64,000 nucleotides of DNA from the NCBI RefSeq assembly GCF_003985145.1, contig NZ_ML133525.1, forward strand, positions 290,992 through 354,991, in the 5' to 3' direction. A model generated the notes under the pieces. The model made no database searches and had not been told where the DNA came from. It saw only the letters and a list, made by a program, of their open reading frames with translations. Shown in pieces: positions 1 to 8,302 of the stretch. This stretch comes from Rhizobium anhuiense (GTDB taxonomy: Bacteria > Pseudomonadota > Alphaproteobacteria > Rhizobiales > Rhizobiaceae). Position 1 is the stretch's first letter; the number at the start of each line of letters is the position of its first letter. A program made the translations under genes and the position numbers.

Positions 1-739
1 TCTCGCGGCGAATAGCGGAAAGGATATCGTGCGTGTCGATCGCGATGTCCGAGACGTTGAAGACCTCGCCGGAGATGCGGGTGCTTTCCGTCTCCAGCAT
101 CAGCCGTACCGCCCGCCCGAGGTCGCGGCCGTGAACCTCCGTTCCCATGCGGGCGACAACCGGTTGGCCGGCGAGGTAGTCGGCGATGAGTCCGTCCCAT
201 TTGTTCGGCGAGAGATCGCCATAGACGCCGGTCGCCCTCAGGCTGACGCCGGCAAAACCGGGTGCTGCGAGGTGGGCGAGTGCGCGTTCGGCATCGAGCT
301 TGACCTGGCCGTAGAGTGTTTCAGGCTTGGCCAGCATCGTCTCCGCCAGTTCGGTTCCCCCGGGATGTTCGCCATAGGCGGCGCGGCTGGACAGGAAGAT
401 GCAGCGGCGCGTGCCGGCGCGTTTGGCGGCTTCGAAAAGCCGGACGGTGCCGTCAAGGTTCAACCTGTGGAAGGTCTTGGGGTCGTCACCCTCTCCGCCG
501 CGATATTTGCCCGGAACATGGCTTAAGGCGGCATGGACGAAGAAATAGGCATCGTCGAAAGCGTCGATCTGATCCTTGTCGGGATCGAGCGAAAGCGCTG
601 CGAACTCGACCGGGCGGGAGAAGAGGCGGGGCGGCGGCGCGCGGCGCCCGCCAACGATCACCTGATATCCGGCGGCCAGCAGTTCCTCGACGACATACCG
701 GCCGACGAGACCCGTTCCGCCAGATACCAATACCTTCAT
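1..739 (-). CDS. sqdC: SqdC-like NAD-dependent epimerase/reductase, 3' end beyond the window
   Basis: The reverse strand reads as an extended short-chain dehydrogenase. It begins MKVLVSGGTGLVGRYVVEEL, a Rossmann GGTGLVG motif, and has a YGQVKLDAE stretch that fits the family's YxxxK catalytic pair. The frame stays open to base 1, so the C-terminus is missing. The start codon overlaps the stop of the upstream glycosyltransferase as ATGA, implying translational coupling. With sqdB and the GT8 gene upstream, this is the third gene of the sqdBDC arrangement known from Sinorhizobium and Rhodobacter. SqdC is needed for normal sulfolipid synthesis, though its exact step is less certain than SqdB's. 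The reductase/epimerase class is secure; the sqdC name rests on context. Confidence 0.75.
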   Translation of the reverse strand, partial: MKVLVSGGTGLVGRYVVEELLAAGYQVIVGGRRAPPPRLFSRPVEFAALSLDPDKDQIDAFDDAYFFVHAALSHVPGKYRGGEGDDPKTFHRLNLDGTVRLFEAAKRAGTRRCIFLSSRAAYGEHPGGTELAETMLAKPETLYGQVKLDAERALAHLAAPGFAGVSLRATGVYGDLSPNKWDGLIADYLAGQPVVARMGTEVHGRDLGRAVRLMLETESTRISGEVFNVSDIAIDTHDILSAIRRE

Positions 740-1560
740 GCTGCCCCTTCCGGATTGTTCAGCGCCGTGATCTCAGGCACATCATCGTCATCGTGGAAAC
801 GGTGCCACAGATCGATCAAAGGTTGTAGTCGCGCTGCCTTGGGATGATCCCTTTCCCACGGTTTTTCATACTGGTAATGCAGGATCGAAATGCTCTTCCA
901 GTCCCAAAGCTCCGGCATGGTGAACCATACATATTGCAGCATGTTGAAATAAACCGGCAGGCCGTGCCAATCCGGGAAGAACGTCTCAAGAAACGTCTGA
1001 TCGGTGCGCCGCCAGAAAGCGTCCGGCCTGTCGAGCCTTTCGAGCATGTGCCGGAATGTGTCATGCGAGGGCGTGGCGACGAAGACGCCGGAATTCATGC
1101 GGCGGAAGTCGGCGAGTCTTTCATAGACATTGGGGGCGGCGGAAAATTCCGGATAGAGGAAGAGCCTGTCGACATTCTTCAGCACGAGGGCGTCGGCGTC
1201 GATGAAGACGCAACGCTCGTATTCGACGAGCTGCCACAGCCTGAGCTTGCAGAAATTGTCGAGCGGCGAATGGAAATCCGGCTTGCGGCCCTTGGTAAAG
1301 GGGGCTGCGGAATGGAGCTGGCGATGCGCATGGCGTTCGTTGAAGGCGTCGGAGAGCGGCAGGTGCTGGACCTCGATCAGGCGACAGTCGAGCGCTTTCA
1401 GGGGGGCGAGGGCGCCTGCATCGACGCCGCCGGTGTGGAGGACGACGATGTCGGCGCTTGTGCCCGTGCGACGAAGCGAATTTGCCAGGGCGGTGGCGCC
1501 CATGGCGTAGTCGGCATTGGTGACGAGGGTGACGTAGGCGAGGTTTGAGGTAAGAGTCAT
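736..1560 (-). CDS. sqdD: SqdD-like glycosyltransferase, GT8 (glycogenin) family
   Basis: The 274-aa protein has a GT8 layout: an N-terminal YVTLVTNADYAMGA strand, the metal-binding DxD motif in FIDADALVL near residue 120, and a C-terminal ISILHYQYEKPW segment matching the family's HxxGxxKPW region. In sulfolipid operons the glycogenin-like SqdD is proposed to transfer sulfoquinovose from UDP-sulfoquinovose to diacylglycerol at the cytoplasmic face. It lies 30 bp downstream of sqdB and overlaps the next gene by 4 bp. The ribosome binding site is weak, which fits read-through translation from sqdB. Without the neighbours it could only be called a GT8 transferase. Confidence 0.8.
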   Translation of the reverse strand: MTLTSNLAYVTLVTNADYAMGATALANSLRRTGTSADIVVLHTGGVDAGALAPLKALDCRLIEVQHLPLSDAFNERHAHRQLHSAAPFTKGRKPDFHSPLDNFCKLRLWQLVEYERCVFIDADALVLKNVDRLFLYPEFSAAPNVYERLADFRRMNSGVFVATPSHDTFRHMLERLDRPDAFWRRTDQTFLETFFPDWHGLPVYFNMLQYVWFTMPELWDWKSISILHYQYEKPWERDHPKAARLQPLIDLWHRFHDDDDVPEITALNNPEGAA

Positions 1561-1590
1561 CGCTGCAGGGGCTTCAACATAAGATACCGC

Positions 1591-2811
1591 TCATGAAACC
1601 GACTTCAGTCGCTTGCCTTCCGGATCGTGATTGATCGTCGCGGCGATGTCCTTGGTCCAGGCGGAGACGGCCGGAACGCGCGAGCGGTCGACGCGATAGG
1701 CGAATTTCTTCGCCACGTCGACGATCTCGCCGAGCAGACCCGCTTCCAGCGTGATCGGTTCGAGGCCGAGATTGCGGAATTTTTCGTTCCGGACGATCAG
1801 ATCGTTTTCAGCGGCTTCCTTGCGCGGGTTTGGCAACCAGGCAATCTGGGCGCCGCTCATCCTGGCGATCATCTCGGCGAGGTCGCGTACCCGGTGGGTT
1901 TCCGTCATCTGGTTGAAGATCTCGACACGCGCGCCGCGCGCCGGCGGGTTCTCGAGCGCCAGTTCGATGCAGCGCACCGAATCCTGGATATGGATGAAGG
2001 CGCGGGTCTGGCCGCCGGTGCCGTGCACCGTCAGCGGATAGCCGATCGCCGCCTGGATGAGGAAGCGGTTCAGCACCGTGCCGTAATCACCGTCATAGTC
2101 GAAACGATTGATGAGCTGCGCGTGGCGGCGCGTCTGCTCGGTATGTGTGCCCCAGACGATGCCCTGGTGCAGATCGGTGATCCTGAGACCGTCGTTCTTG
2201 GCGTAGAACTGGAAGAGAAGCTGATCCAGGCACTTGGTCATGTGATAGATCGAGCCGGGATTGGAGGGATAGAGTATCTCCTGGCTGGCCGTCTCGCCGC
2301 CTGTGGTTTCGATGCCCACCGGCAGGTAACCTTCGGGGATCGCCGCGCCGACCGTCGAATAGCCGTAGACGCCCATGGTGCCGAGATGGATGAGATGGGC
2401 GTCCAGGTTAAGTTCCGTCAGCGCGTTCAGCAGGTTGTGCGTGGCGCTGACATTGTTGTTGACGGTGTAGTTCTTGTGGCGGTCGCTTTTCATCGAGTAG
2501 GGCGCGGCCCGCTGTTCGGCGAAATGGATGACGGCGTCCGGGCGGTTTTCGGAAAGCCAGTTCTTCAGAAGTTCGTAATCCCTGGCGAGATCGATCAGAT
2601 TGAAGTGGATGCGGCGTCCGGTTTCGGCATGCCAGATGCGGGTGCGCTCCTGGATCGAATCCATCGGGGTCAGCGACTGAACGCCAAGTTCGGTGTCGAT
2701 CCAGCGGCGTGAGAGGTTGTCGAGGATATGAATGTCATGCCCGGCATCGGAGAGATGCAGCGACGTTGGCCAACCAATGAAACCGTCTCCGCCCATAACC
2801 GCAATCTTCAT
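1591..2811 (-). CDS. sqdB: UDP-sulfoquinovose synthase
   Basis: SqdB converts UDP-glucose plus sulfite to UDP-sulfoquinovose, the head-group donor for sulfolipid. The 406-aa protein opens MKIAVMGGDGFIGWPTSLHL, an NAD-binding motif with the GDGFIGWP signature of this subfamily, followed by LDNLSRRWID. The extended-SDR catalytic pair is visible in SIYHMTKC, and the length fits the family. A longer frame starts at 2838, but the ATG at 2811 is preceded by AGGAG with 8 nt spacing and gives the canonical N-terminus, so I chose it. It is the first gene of sqdBDC and is divergent from ybgC, with about 140 bp of shared upstream DNA. Confidence 0.92.
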   Translation of the reverse strand: MKIAVMGGDGFIGWPTSLHLSDAGHDIHILDNLSRRWIDTELGVQSLTPMDSIQERTRIWHAETGRRIHFNLIDLARDYELLKNWLSENRPDAVIHFAEQRAAPYSMKSDRHKNYTVNNNVSATHNLLNALTELNLDAHLIHLGTMGVYGYSTVGAAIPEGYLPVGIETTGGETASQEILYPSNPGSIYHMTKCLDQLLFQFYAKNDGLRITDLHQGIVWGTHTEQTRRHAQLINRFDYDGDYGTVLNRFLIQAAIGYPLTVHGTGGQTRAFIHIQDSVRCIELALENPPARGARVEIFNQMTETHRVRDLAEMIARMSGAQIAWLPNPRKEAAENDLIVRNEKFRNLGLEPITLEAGLLGEIVDVAKKFAYRVDRSRVPAVSAWTKDIAATINHDPEGKRLKSVS

Positions 2812-2952
2812 CACATCGTCTCCTGATCGGTCGCTCATTATCGGGAATAGTTAGGAATTATGACAATCATTCAATGCCTGCCGGCCGGGCATTCAATGCT
2901 TGCCTGTCTTGAAGCGTTGCGCCAAAGAGGGCACCTCAGTTTGGAGAAAATT

Positions 2953-3408
2953 ATGACGGAACGCCCTTTTTCCATTTCGGGAGAGTTGACGGAGGCCGGA
3001 CATCGCCTCGTCCAGCGGGTCTATTATGAAGATACGGACTTCTCCGGCCTGGTCTATCACGCCCGTTACCTGCATTTCCTGGAGCGCGGCCGCACCGATT
3101 ATCTGCGCTGCCTCGGCGTCGAGCAGCGCGAGCTGGTCAGCGCCGACGAGGAGGGCCTCGTCTTCGTCGTCCACCGCATGGAGATCGACTTCAAGAGCCC
3201 GGCGCGCATGGATGATGTGCTGACGGTCCTGACGCACACGGAAAAGGCCGGCGGCGCCAAGATGGTGCTCAATCAGCAAATACGCTCCGGCGAGACGCTG
3301 CTGATCGTCGCCAAGGTGATTATCGCCGTCATCAACGCTCGGGGGCGCCCGAGGCGACTGCCGGAAACACTGGCGGCGAAATTCCTGGAAGGCAGCACGC
3401 CGCTATAG
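2953..3408 (+). CDS. ybgC: Tol-Pal associated acyl-CoA thioesterase (4HBT family)
   Basis: A hotdog-fold thioesterase of 151 aa. The family active-site signature is visible as YYEDTDFSGLVYHARYL, including the Asp used for thioester hydrolysis. YbgC acts on acyl-CoA or acyl-ACP and is almost always the first gene of the tol-pal cluster, as here. An upstream in-frame ATG at 2860 exists, but the ATG at 2953 has a good GGAGA site and yields the usual N-terminus. A gap of 376 bp separates it from tolQ, so tolQ may have its own promoter. Confidence 0.9.
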   Translation: MTERPFSISGELTEAGHRLVQRVYYEDTDFSGLVYHARYLHFLERGRTDYLRCLGVEQRELVSADEEGLVFVVHRMEIDFKSPARMDDVLTVLTHTEKAGGAKMVLNQQIRSGETLLIVAKVIIAVINARGRPRRLPETLAAKFLEGSTPL

Positions 3409-3580
3409 CCACGAATCGCCCAGATTTCAGGCTTGTCAAAACTTGAACTTTATGTGAAGGAATTCCCACGCCGCAGGATGAGCGCTCTTTCGGCAGCCGG
3501 ACCTTGCTCCGGTCAAGTAATCCATGGACGAAAATCTTCCAAAACCAGGCTTACTGTCACAGTCCGGCACTAACGATCTA

Positions 3581-3588
3581 TTAACCAT
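3581..3588 (+). promoter_or_regulatory. CtrA-type half site upstream of tolQ
   Basis: The octamer TTAACCAT is a described half-site form of the CtrA binding motif in alphaproteobacteria. It lies about 200 bp upstream of tolQ. Tol-Pal acts at the division septum, so cell-cycle control would make sense, but one half site is weak evidence. Confidence 0.4.
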
Positions 3589-3739
3589 AATAGTGTCTTA
3601 CTGGGAAAGTCAGAGTTTGTGCGGTGCACGCCTTCCTTTGACCAAATTTGACGGCAAGAAGGCGGAAGATGAGCTTGGAAGTTTGACCAGGGCTTTGGGC
3701 GGCGGCCGCCGGAACACTTCTTGCGAGATCACTTTGTGC

Positions 3740-3760
3740 CGCCCGGTCTAGCACCGGGCG
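3740..3760 (+). promoter_or_regulatory. Leader hairpin before tolQ
   Basis: A perfect 8-bp inverted repeat (CGCCCGGT / ACCGGGCG, 5-nt loop) followed by TTTGG. It sits about 24 nt before the tolQ start. It could be a weak attenuator or a leader structure affecting tolQ expression. Confidence 0.4.
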
Positions 3761-3784
3761 TTTGGATTCGGGGATTTTGGATCA

Positions 3785-4504
3785 ATGGAACAAGTAGGAT
3801 TGGCAGCAGCAACGGCGGACGTCAGCCTCTGGTCGCTTTTCATGCAGGCCGGCATCGTCGTCAAGCTCGTCATGCTCGGGCTCATCGCGGCCTCGGTGTG
3901 GACGTGGGCGATCGTCATCGACAAATACCTGGCTTATGGCCGCGCACGGCGCCAGTTCGACAAGTTCGAGCAGGTCTTCTGGTCGGGCCAATCGCTGGAA
4001 GAACTCTACCGCTCGCTGTCGGAGCGCAACAATACCGGGCTGGCTGCGATCTTCGTGGCGGCCATGCGCGAGTGGAAGAAATCCTTCGAACGCGGCGCCC
4101 GCTCGCCGATCGGCCTGCAGATGCGTATCGACCGCGCGATGGACGTGACGCTCGCCCGTGAGACCGAATATCTCGGCGCCCGCCTCGGATCGCTCGCGAC
4201 CATCGGCTCGGCCGGTCCGTTCATCGGTCTCTTCGGCACGGTCGTCGGCATCATGACCTCGTTCCAGGCGATTGCCGGTTCGAAGTCGACCAACCTTGCG
4301 GTCGTCGCGCCCGGCATCGCCGAAGCGCTGCTTGCCACCGCCATCGGCCTCGTCGCCGCTATCCCGGCGGTTATCGCCTACAACAAGTTCTCTGCCGATG
4401 CCGGCAAGCTTTCGGGCCGCATGGAAGGTTTCGCGGATGAATTCTCCGCCATACTTTCGCGCCAGATCGACGAGAAGCTGCAGCCGCGCGCTGCCGCTCA
4501 GTAA
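3785..4504 (+). CDS. tolQ: Tol-Pal proton channel subunit TolQ
   Basis: TolQ is an inner-membrane protein of the ExbB/MotA family that, with TolR, uses the proton motive force to energise TolA during envelope constriction. The 239-aa protein has a membrane segment at about residues 22-45 and two more around 140-200. The typical stretch GSAGPFIGLFGTVVGIMTSF is present in the pore region, followed by APGIAEALLATAIGLVAAIPAV. Length and motif order match the family. It is followed 18 bp later by tolR. Confidence 0.96.
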   Translation: MEQVGLAAATADVSLWSLFMQAGIVVKLVMLGLIAASVWTWAIVIDKYLAYGRARRQFDKFEQVFWSGQSLEELYRSLSERNNTGLAAIFVAAMREWKKSFERGARSPIGLQMRIDRAMDVTLARETEYLGARLGSLATIGSAGPFIGLFGTVVGIMTSFQAIAGSKSTNLAVVAPGIAEALLATAIGLVAAIPAVIAYNKFSADAGKLSGRMEGFADEFSAILSRQIDEKLQPRAAAQ

Positions 4505-4522
4505 CCAACGGAGTATTCTGAC

Positions 4523-4978
4523 ATGGGTATGGCTGTTGGAGGCAATGGCGGCGGGGGCGGCGGACGCCGCCGTCGCGGCGGTCGGAACAGGGCCGTGATC
4601 TCCGAAATCAACGTGACGCCGCTCGTCGACGTCATGCTCGTGCTTCTAATCATCTTCATGGTCGCGGCACCGATGATGACCGTCGGCGTGCCGATCGACC
4701 TGCCGGAAACGCAGGCCAAGGCGCTGAATTCCGAGACGCAGCCGATCACCATCTCCGTCAAGAACGACGGCGAGGTGTTCCTGCAGGAAACGCCGATCCC
4801 GGCTGCGGAGATCGCTGCCAAGCTCGAGGCGATCGCCACCACCGGTTATAACGAACGTATCTTCGTGCGCGGCGACGCGACCGCGCCTTATGGCGTCATC
4901 GCCGACGTCATGGCCCGTATTCAGGGCGCAGGCTTCAAGAATATCGGCCTCGTGACGCAGCAGAAGAAGGACCAATAG
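4523..4978 (+). CDS. tolR: Tol-Pal proton channel subunit TolR
   Basis: TolR is the ExbD-family partner of TolQ, with one N-terminal membrane helix and a periplasmic domain. The 151-aa sequence has a Gly/Arg-rich cytoplasmic start, then ISEINVTPLVDVMLVLLIIF; the Asp of PLVDVMLVLL is the conserved proton-carrying residue. A periplasmic domain follows, ending with the GVIADVMARIQGAGF stretch typical of ExbD/TolR. The glycine run in the first 20 residues is longer than in enteric TolR but common in rhizobia. It is spaced tightly between tolQ and tolA. Confidence 0.95.
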   Translation: MGMAVGGNGGGGGGRRRRGGRNRAVISEINVTPLVDVMLVLLIIFMVAAPMMTVGVPIDLPETQAKALNSETQPITISVKNDGEVFLQETPIPAAEIAAKLEAIATTGYNERIFVRGDATAPYGVIADVMARIQGAGFKNIGLVTQQKKDQ

Positions 4979-4986
4979 CGCTCAAA

Positions 4987-6123
4987 ATGAAGGCCAGTGT
5001 CATCACATCTGCTGTTTTGCATGGCCTGGTGCTCACCTGGGCGATGGTGTCGCTCAGTGCCCCGGAATCCTTCAAGGTGGAGGATTTCGAGGCTATGCCG
5101 GTCGATCTCGTGCCGGTGGAATCCATCACCCAGATGCAGCAGGGCGATAAGAAGGCTCCGAAGAAGGAGACTTCCGCGCCCGTGCCGACGACGCGGCCAC
5201 CGATCGCACAGCCGGCCGAGAATGCCGGCGACAACAATGTCGACCTGAAGACGCCGCCGGTCCCGAATGCCAAGCCGAGCACCACCGAGGCTGCGGCAGC
5301 GAATTCGAGCGAAAAGCCGATGCCTAAGACCGATCCTGTCCCAAACGATGTCAAGGACATCGTCAAGGAGGAAACGGAAGTCGAGCAGCCGAAGGAGGTC
5401 GCCTCCATTCCGCCGCCGAAGCCGGTCGAAGTGACGCCGCCGAAGCCGGAAGAAAAGCCACCTGAGGAGCAGGCCAAGCCCGAGGAACCGCCGAAGCCGG
5501 ATGCGGAAGCATTGCCGGACAATGTGCCGACCCCTGTTGCCAAGCCGCAGGTGAAGCCGCCGGAACCACAGAAACCCGCAGAAAAGCCACCGGAAAAGAC
5601 CCAGGACCAGCCGAAGGCCGCCGAAATACCGACCGAAAAGAAGAAGTCGGATCAGAAGCAGGAGACGGCGAAATCCGCCTCATCGATGAAAAGCGATTTC
5701 AATGCCGACGAGGTTGCGGCGTTGCTGAACAAGACGGACCCTTCCGCCGGTGGCGCCAAGCGCTCGACGCAGGAGGCATCGCTCGGTGCGAAGAAGAGCA
5801 ATGGTGGCTCCAAGCTATCTTTGAGCGAGATGGATGCGCTGAAGAGCGCCATCGCTGGCAACTGGTCGGTTATTCCTGGCATGGAAGGCATGAGCGACGT
5901 ACGCATTAAGGTGCATATGAAGCTTGATCAGGACGGCAATATCGTCGGCGAACCCGACGTAGAGGCGGTCGGTGGTGACAATGAATCCACTCGACGGGCG
6001 CTGGCCGGGGGGGCCTATCGCGCCATCATGAAATCGGCACCCTTCTCGTCGCTTCCGAAAGACAAATATGATGCCTGGAACGAAGTCGTGGTCAACTTCG
6101 ATCCCAGCGATCTAGGAATTTAA
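4987..6123 (+). CDS. tolA: Tol-Pal envelope-spanning protein TolA
   Basis: TolA links the TolQR motor in the inner membrane to TolB and Pal near the outer membrane. This 378-aa protein has an N-terminal membrane anchor (about residues 4-23), a long Pro/Lys/Glu-rich central region (about 50-230) and a C-terminal TonB/TolA-like domain (about 270-378). The middle is a rigid proline-rich linker rather than the Ala-rich helix of enteric TolA, as is usual in alphaproteobacteria. The start codon is 9 bp after tolR, and the stop is immediately followed by the tolB ATG. Context makes the name secure although the linker has little sequence signature. Confidence 0.9.
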   Translation: MKASVITSAVLHGLVLTWAMVSLSAPESFKVEDFEAMPVDLVPVESITQMQQGDKKAPKKETSAPVPTTRPPIAQPAENAGDNNVDLKTPPVPNAKPSTTEAAAANSSEKPMPKTDPVPNDVKDIVKEETEVEQPKEVASIPPPKPVEVTPPKPEEKPPEEQAKPEEPPKPDAEALPDNVPTPVAKPQVKPPEPQKPAEKPPEKTQDQPKAAEIPTEKKKSDQKQETAKSASSMKSDFNADEVAALLNKTDPSAGGAKRSTQEASLGAKKSNGGSKLSLSEMDALKSAIAGNWSVIPGMEGMSDVRIKVHMKLDQDGNIVGEPDVEAVGGDNESTRRALAGGAYRAIMKSAPFSSLPKDKYDAWNEVVVNFDPSDLGI

Positions 6124-7455
6124 ATGCTGAAAGGCCTTTACTCCATGAACAAGTTTTCCTTCATCCGCGCTATTGCGGTCGCTGCTGGTCTCATGACCAT
6201 TGCGGCGTTCGCCTCGCCTGCAAATGCTCTCGTCGAAATCAACATCAACAAGGGCAATGTGCAGCCGCTGCCGATTGCGGTGACTGACTTCCTTCAGGGC
6301 GACATGGGTGCGCAGGTCTCGCAGGTCATCGCCGCAGATCTTCAGCGTTCCGGGTTGTTTGCACCGATCAGCAAGACGGCCTTTATCGAGAAGATCTCCA
6401 ATCCGGATGCGTCGCCGCGCTTCGAAGACTGGAAGGTCATCAATGCCCAGGCGCTGGTGACTGGCCGCGTTACCCAGGAAGCCGATGGTCGCCTTCGTGC
6501 CGAATTCCGTCTCTGGGACACGTTTGCCGGGCAGCAGATGACCGGGCAGCAGTTTTACACCCAGCCGGAGAACTGGCGCCGCGTGGCCCATATCATTGCC
6601 GATGCGATCTACAAGCAGATCACCGGCGAGGAAGGTTATTTCGACACCCGCGTCGTCTTCGTTTCCGAATCCGGCACCAAGCAGCAGCGCAAGCGCCAGC
6701 TGGCGATCATGGATCAGGACGGGTTCAACGTGCGCATGTTGACCGATGGCAGTGATCTCGTGCTGACGCCGCGCTTCTCGCCGAACCGGCAGGAAGTCAC
6801 CTACATGTCCTTTGCCAACCAGCAGCCGCGGGTCTATCTGCTGCAGCTCGAGACCGGGCAGCGCGAGGTCGTCGGCAATTTCCCCGGCATGACCTTCTCG
6901 CCGCGTTTTTCGCCGGATGGCCAGAAGGTGATCATGAGCCTGCAGCAGGAAGGCAATTCCAACATCTACACGATGGACCTGCGCTCGCGCACGACGACGC
7001 GGTTGACCTCGACGGCTGCGATCGACACCTCGCCCTCCTATTCGCCCGACGGTGCCCGTGTCAGCTTCGAAAGCGACCGCGGCGGGAAGCCGCAGATCTA
7101 CGTGATGAATGCCGACGGCTCCGGCCAGACGCGCATTTCCTTCGGCGATGGTTCCTATTCGACGCCGGTCTGGTCGCCGCGCGGCGATCTGATCGCCTTC
7201 ACCAAGCAGGCCGGCGGCAAGTTCTCGATCGGCGTGATGAAGCCGGACGGCTCGGGCGAGCGCATCCTGACGACGGGCTTCCACAATGAGGGCCCGACCT
7301 GGGCGCCAAACGGCCGCGTTTTGATGTTCTTCCGCCAGGCGGCGGGGTCCGGCGGCCCGCAGCTCTATTCGATCGATCTGACCGGTTACAACGAGCAGTT
7401 GGTCAAGACGCCGACCTACGGTTCAGACCCGGCCTGGTCGCCGCTTCTGGAGTAG
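6124..7455 (+). CDS. tolB: Periplasmic beta-propeller protein TolB
   Basis: TolB is a periplasmic protein that binds Pal and TolA. The 443-aa sequence has a signal peptide ending near SPANA, an N-terminal mixed domain ([19 protein letters not shown]) and a C-terminal six-bladed propeller. The propeller is visible as repeated [18 protein letters not shown] and TPVWSPRGD blades with the xPDGxxI pattern. The start at 6124 directly follows the tolA stop. A second ATG at 6145 (MNKFSF) would give a more standard signal peptide and also has a purine-rich site, so the true start is one of these two. Confidence 0.95.
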   Translation: MLKGLYSMNKFSFIRAIAVAAGLMTIAAFASPANALVEININKGNVQPLPIAVTDFLQGDMGAQVSQVIAADLQRSGLFAPISKTAFIEKISNPDASPRFEDWKVINAQALVTGRVTQEADGRLRAEFRLWDTFAGQQMTGQQFYTQPENWRRVAHIIADAIYKQITGEEGYFDTRVVFVSESGTKQQRKRQLAIMDQDGFNVRMLTDGSDLVLTPRFSPNRQEVTYMSFANQQPRVYLLQLETGQREVVGNFPGMTFSPRFSPDGQKVIMSLQQEGNSNIYTMDLRSRTTTRLTSTAAIDTSPSYSPDGARVSFESDRGGKPQIYVMNADGSGQTRISFGDGSYSTPVWSPRGDLIAFTKQAGGKFSIGVMKPDGSGERILTTGFHNEGPTWAPNGRVLMFFRQAAGSGGPQLYSIDLTGYNEQLVKTPTYGSDPAWSPLLE

Positions 7456-7529
7456 GCGATGTGGTGCTGCCTTCATGTCGCCTCAAAGTCATGGAAACCG
7501 GGCGACTACGGGACAAATCAGTAAATCGT

Positions 7530-7559
7530 TAACCATAATCTTTGAGGGGCGGTTAACCG
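7530..7559 (+). promoter_or_regulatory. CtrA-type site and GGTTAACC palindrome upstream of pal
   Basis: TTAACCAT at 7530-7537 is followed by the palindrome GGTTAACC at 7552-7559, so two TTAACC boxes lie 24 bp apart in the 153-bp tolB-pal gap. This suggests that pal has its own promoter under CtrA-like control. The spacing is not the canonical N7, so this is inference from motif shape. Confidence 0.45.
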
Positions 7560-7608
7560 AGTGCGGTTACTGTCCGGAAACCCTGATGAAATCGCAAGGA
7601 GACCGGCC

Positions 7609-8142
7609 ATGAGCCGAATTCATACCCCGGCAATGAGCCGCATGCAGAATTTCGCCCGCAACCCCGTCATGATCGCGCTTATCGCCGGCCTCGCGCTCGC
7701 AAGCTGCGCCAAGAAGCCGCCGAACAGCGCCGGCGACCTCGGCCTCGGCACCGGTGCTGGTGGGGCTGCAACGCCGGGCTCTGCCCAGGACTTCACGGTC
7801 AATGTCGGCGACCGCATCTTCTTCGACACCGACTCCTCGTCGATCCGCGCCGATGCTTCGCAGACGCTCGACCGTCAGGCCCAGTGGCTTGCCCGCTACC
7901 CGAACTACCAGATCACCGTTGAAGGCCATGCTGACGAACGCGGCACGCGCGAATACAACCTCGCGCTCGGCGCCCGCCGTGCGGCTGCCGCCAAGGATTA
8001 CCTCGCTTCGCGCGGCGTCCCGGCGCAGCGCCTGAAGACGATCTCTTACGGCAAGGAACGTCCGGTCGCCGTCTGCGACGACATTTCCTGCTGGTCGCAG
8101 AACCGCCGCGCGGTTACCGTGCTTGGCGGCGCCGGTATGTAA
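7609..8142 (+). CDS. pal: Peptidoglycan-associated lipoprotein Pal
   Basis: Pal is an outer-membrane lipoprotein that binds peptidoglycan through an OmpA-like domain and is recruited by TolA/TolB to the division site. The 177-aa protein has a lipoprotein signal ending in the lipobox LASC, a short Gly/Ala linker, and an OmpA-family domain with VEGHADERGTREYNLALGAR, the peptidoglycan-binding signature. A longer frame begins at 7561, but the ATG at 7609 has AAGGAG about 9 nt upstream and gives a more normal signal peptide. A hairpin terminator follows. Confidence 0.95.
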   Translation: MSRIHTPAMSRMQNFARNPVMIALIAGLALASCAKKPPNSAGDLGLGTGAGGAATPGSAQDFTVNVGDRIFFDTDSSSIRADASQTLDRQAQWLARYPNYQITVEGHADERGTREYNLALGARRAAAAKDYLASRGVPAQRLKTISYGKERPVAVCDDISCWSQNRRAVTVLGGAGM

Positions 8143-8167
8143 TTCCGGCAACATTCGCTTTTTCGAC

Positions 8168-8200
8168 GGGCGGTCCCATCAGGGGCCGCCTTTTCTTTTT
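8168..8200 (+). terminator. Terminator after pal
   Basis: A GC-rich hairpin (GGCGG...CCGCC with a TCCC/GGGG extension) is followed by TTTTCTTTTT. It lies 26 bp past the pal stop and separates pal from cpoB, so cpoB probably depends on read-through or its own promoter. Confidence 0.65.
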
Positions 8201-8302
8201 GACCACACTTTGGCCAGACTCCGTTGCTTTTTGAAAGCAATTGGAAAAATCTCCTGTTCGTGCCATCGAGGTGCGAAGAATCACTGGGACAGGACGATAC
8301 AT

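Larger units (their letters stand above)
3409..3784 (+). other. Intergenic leader between ybgC and tolQ
   Basis: No convincing gene is present; a 75-codon frame at 3524 has no good ribosome binding site and no recognisable protein. The region holds a TTAACCAT box at 3581-3588 and a stable hairpin at 3740-3760 (arms CGCCCGGT and ACCGGGCG) just upstream of tolQ. It probably carries the tolQ promoter and 5' leader. Confidence 0.5.

Noticed and set aside
3524..3751. 75-codon frame in the ybgC-tolQ gap
   Set aside because: No RBS, no motif, and it overlaps the leader hairpin and CtrA-like box.
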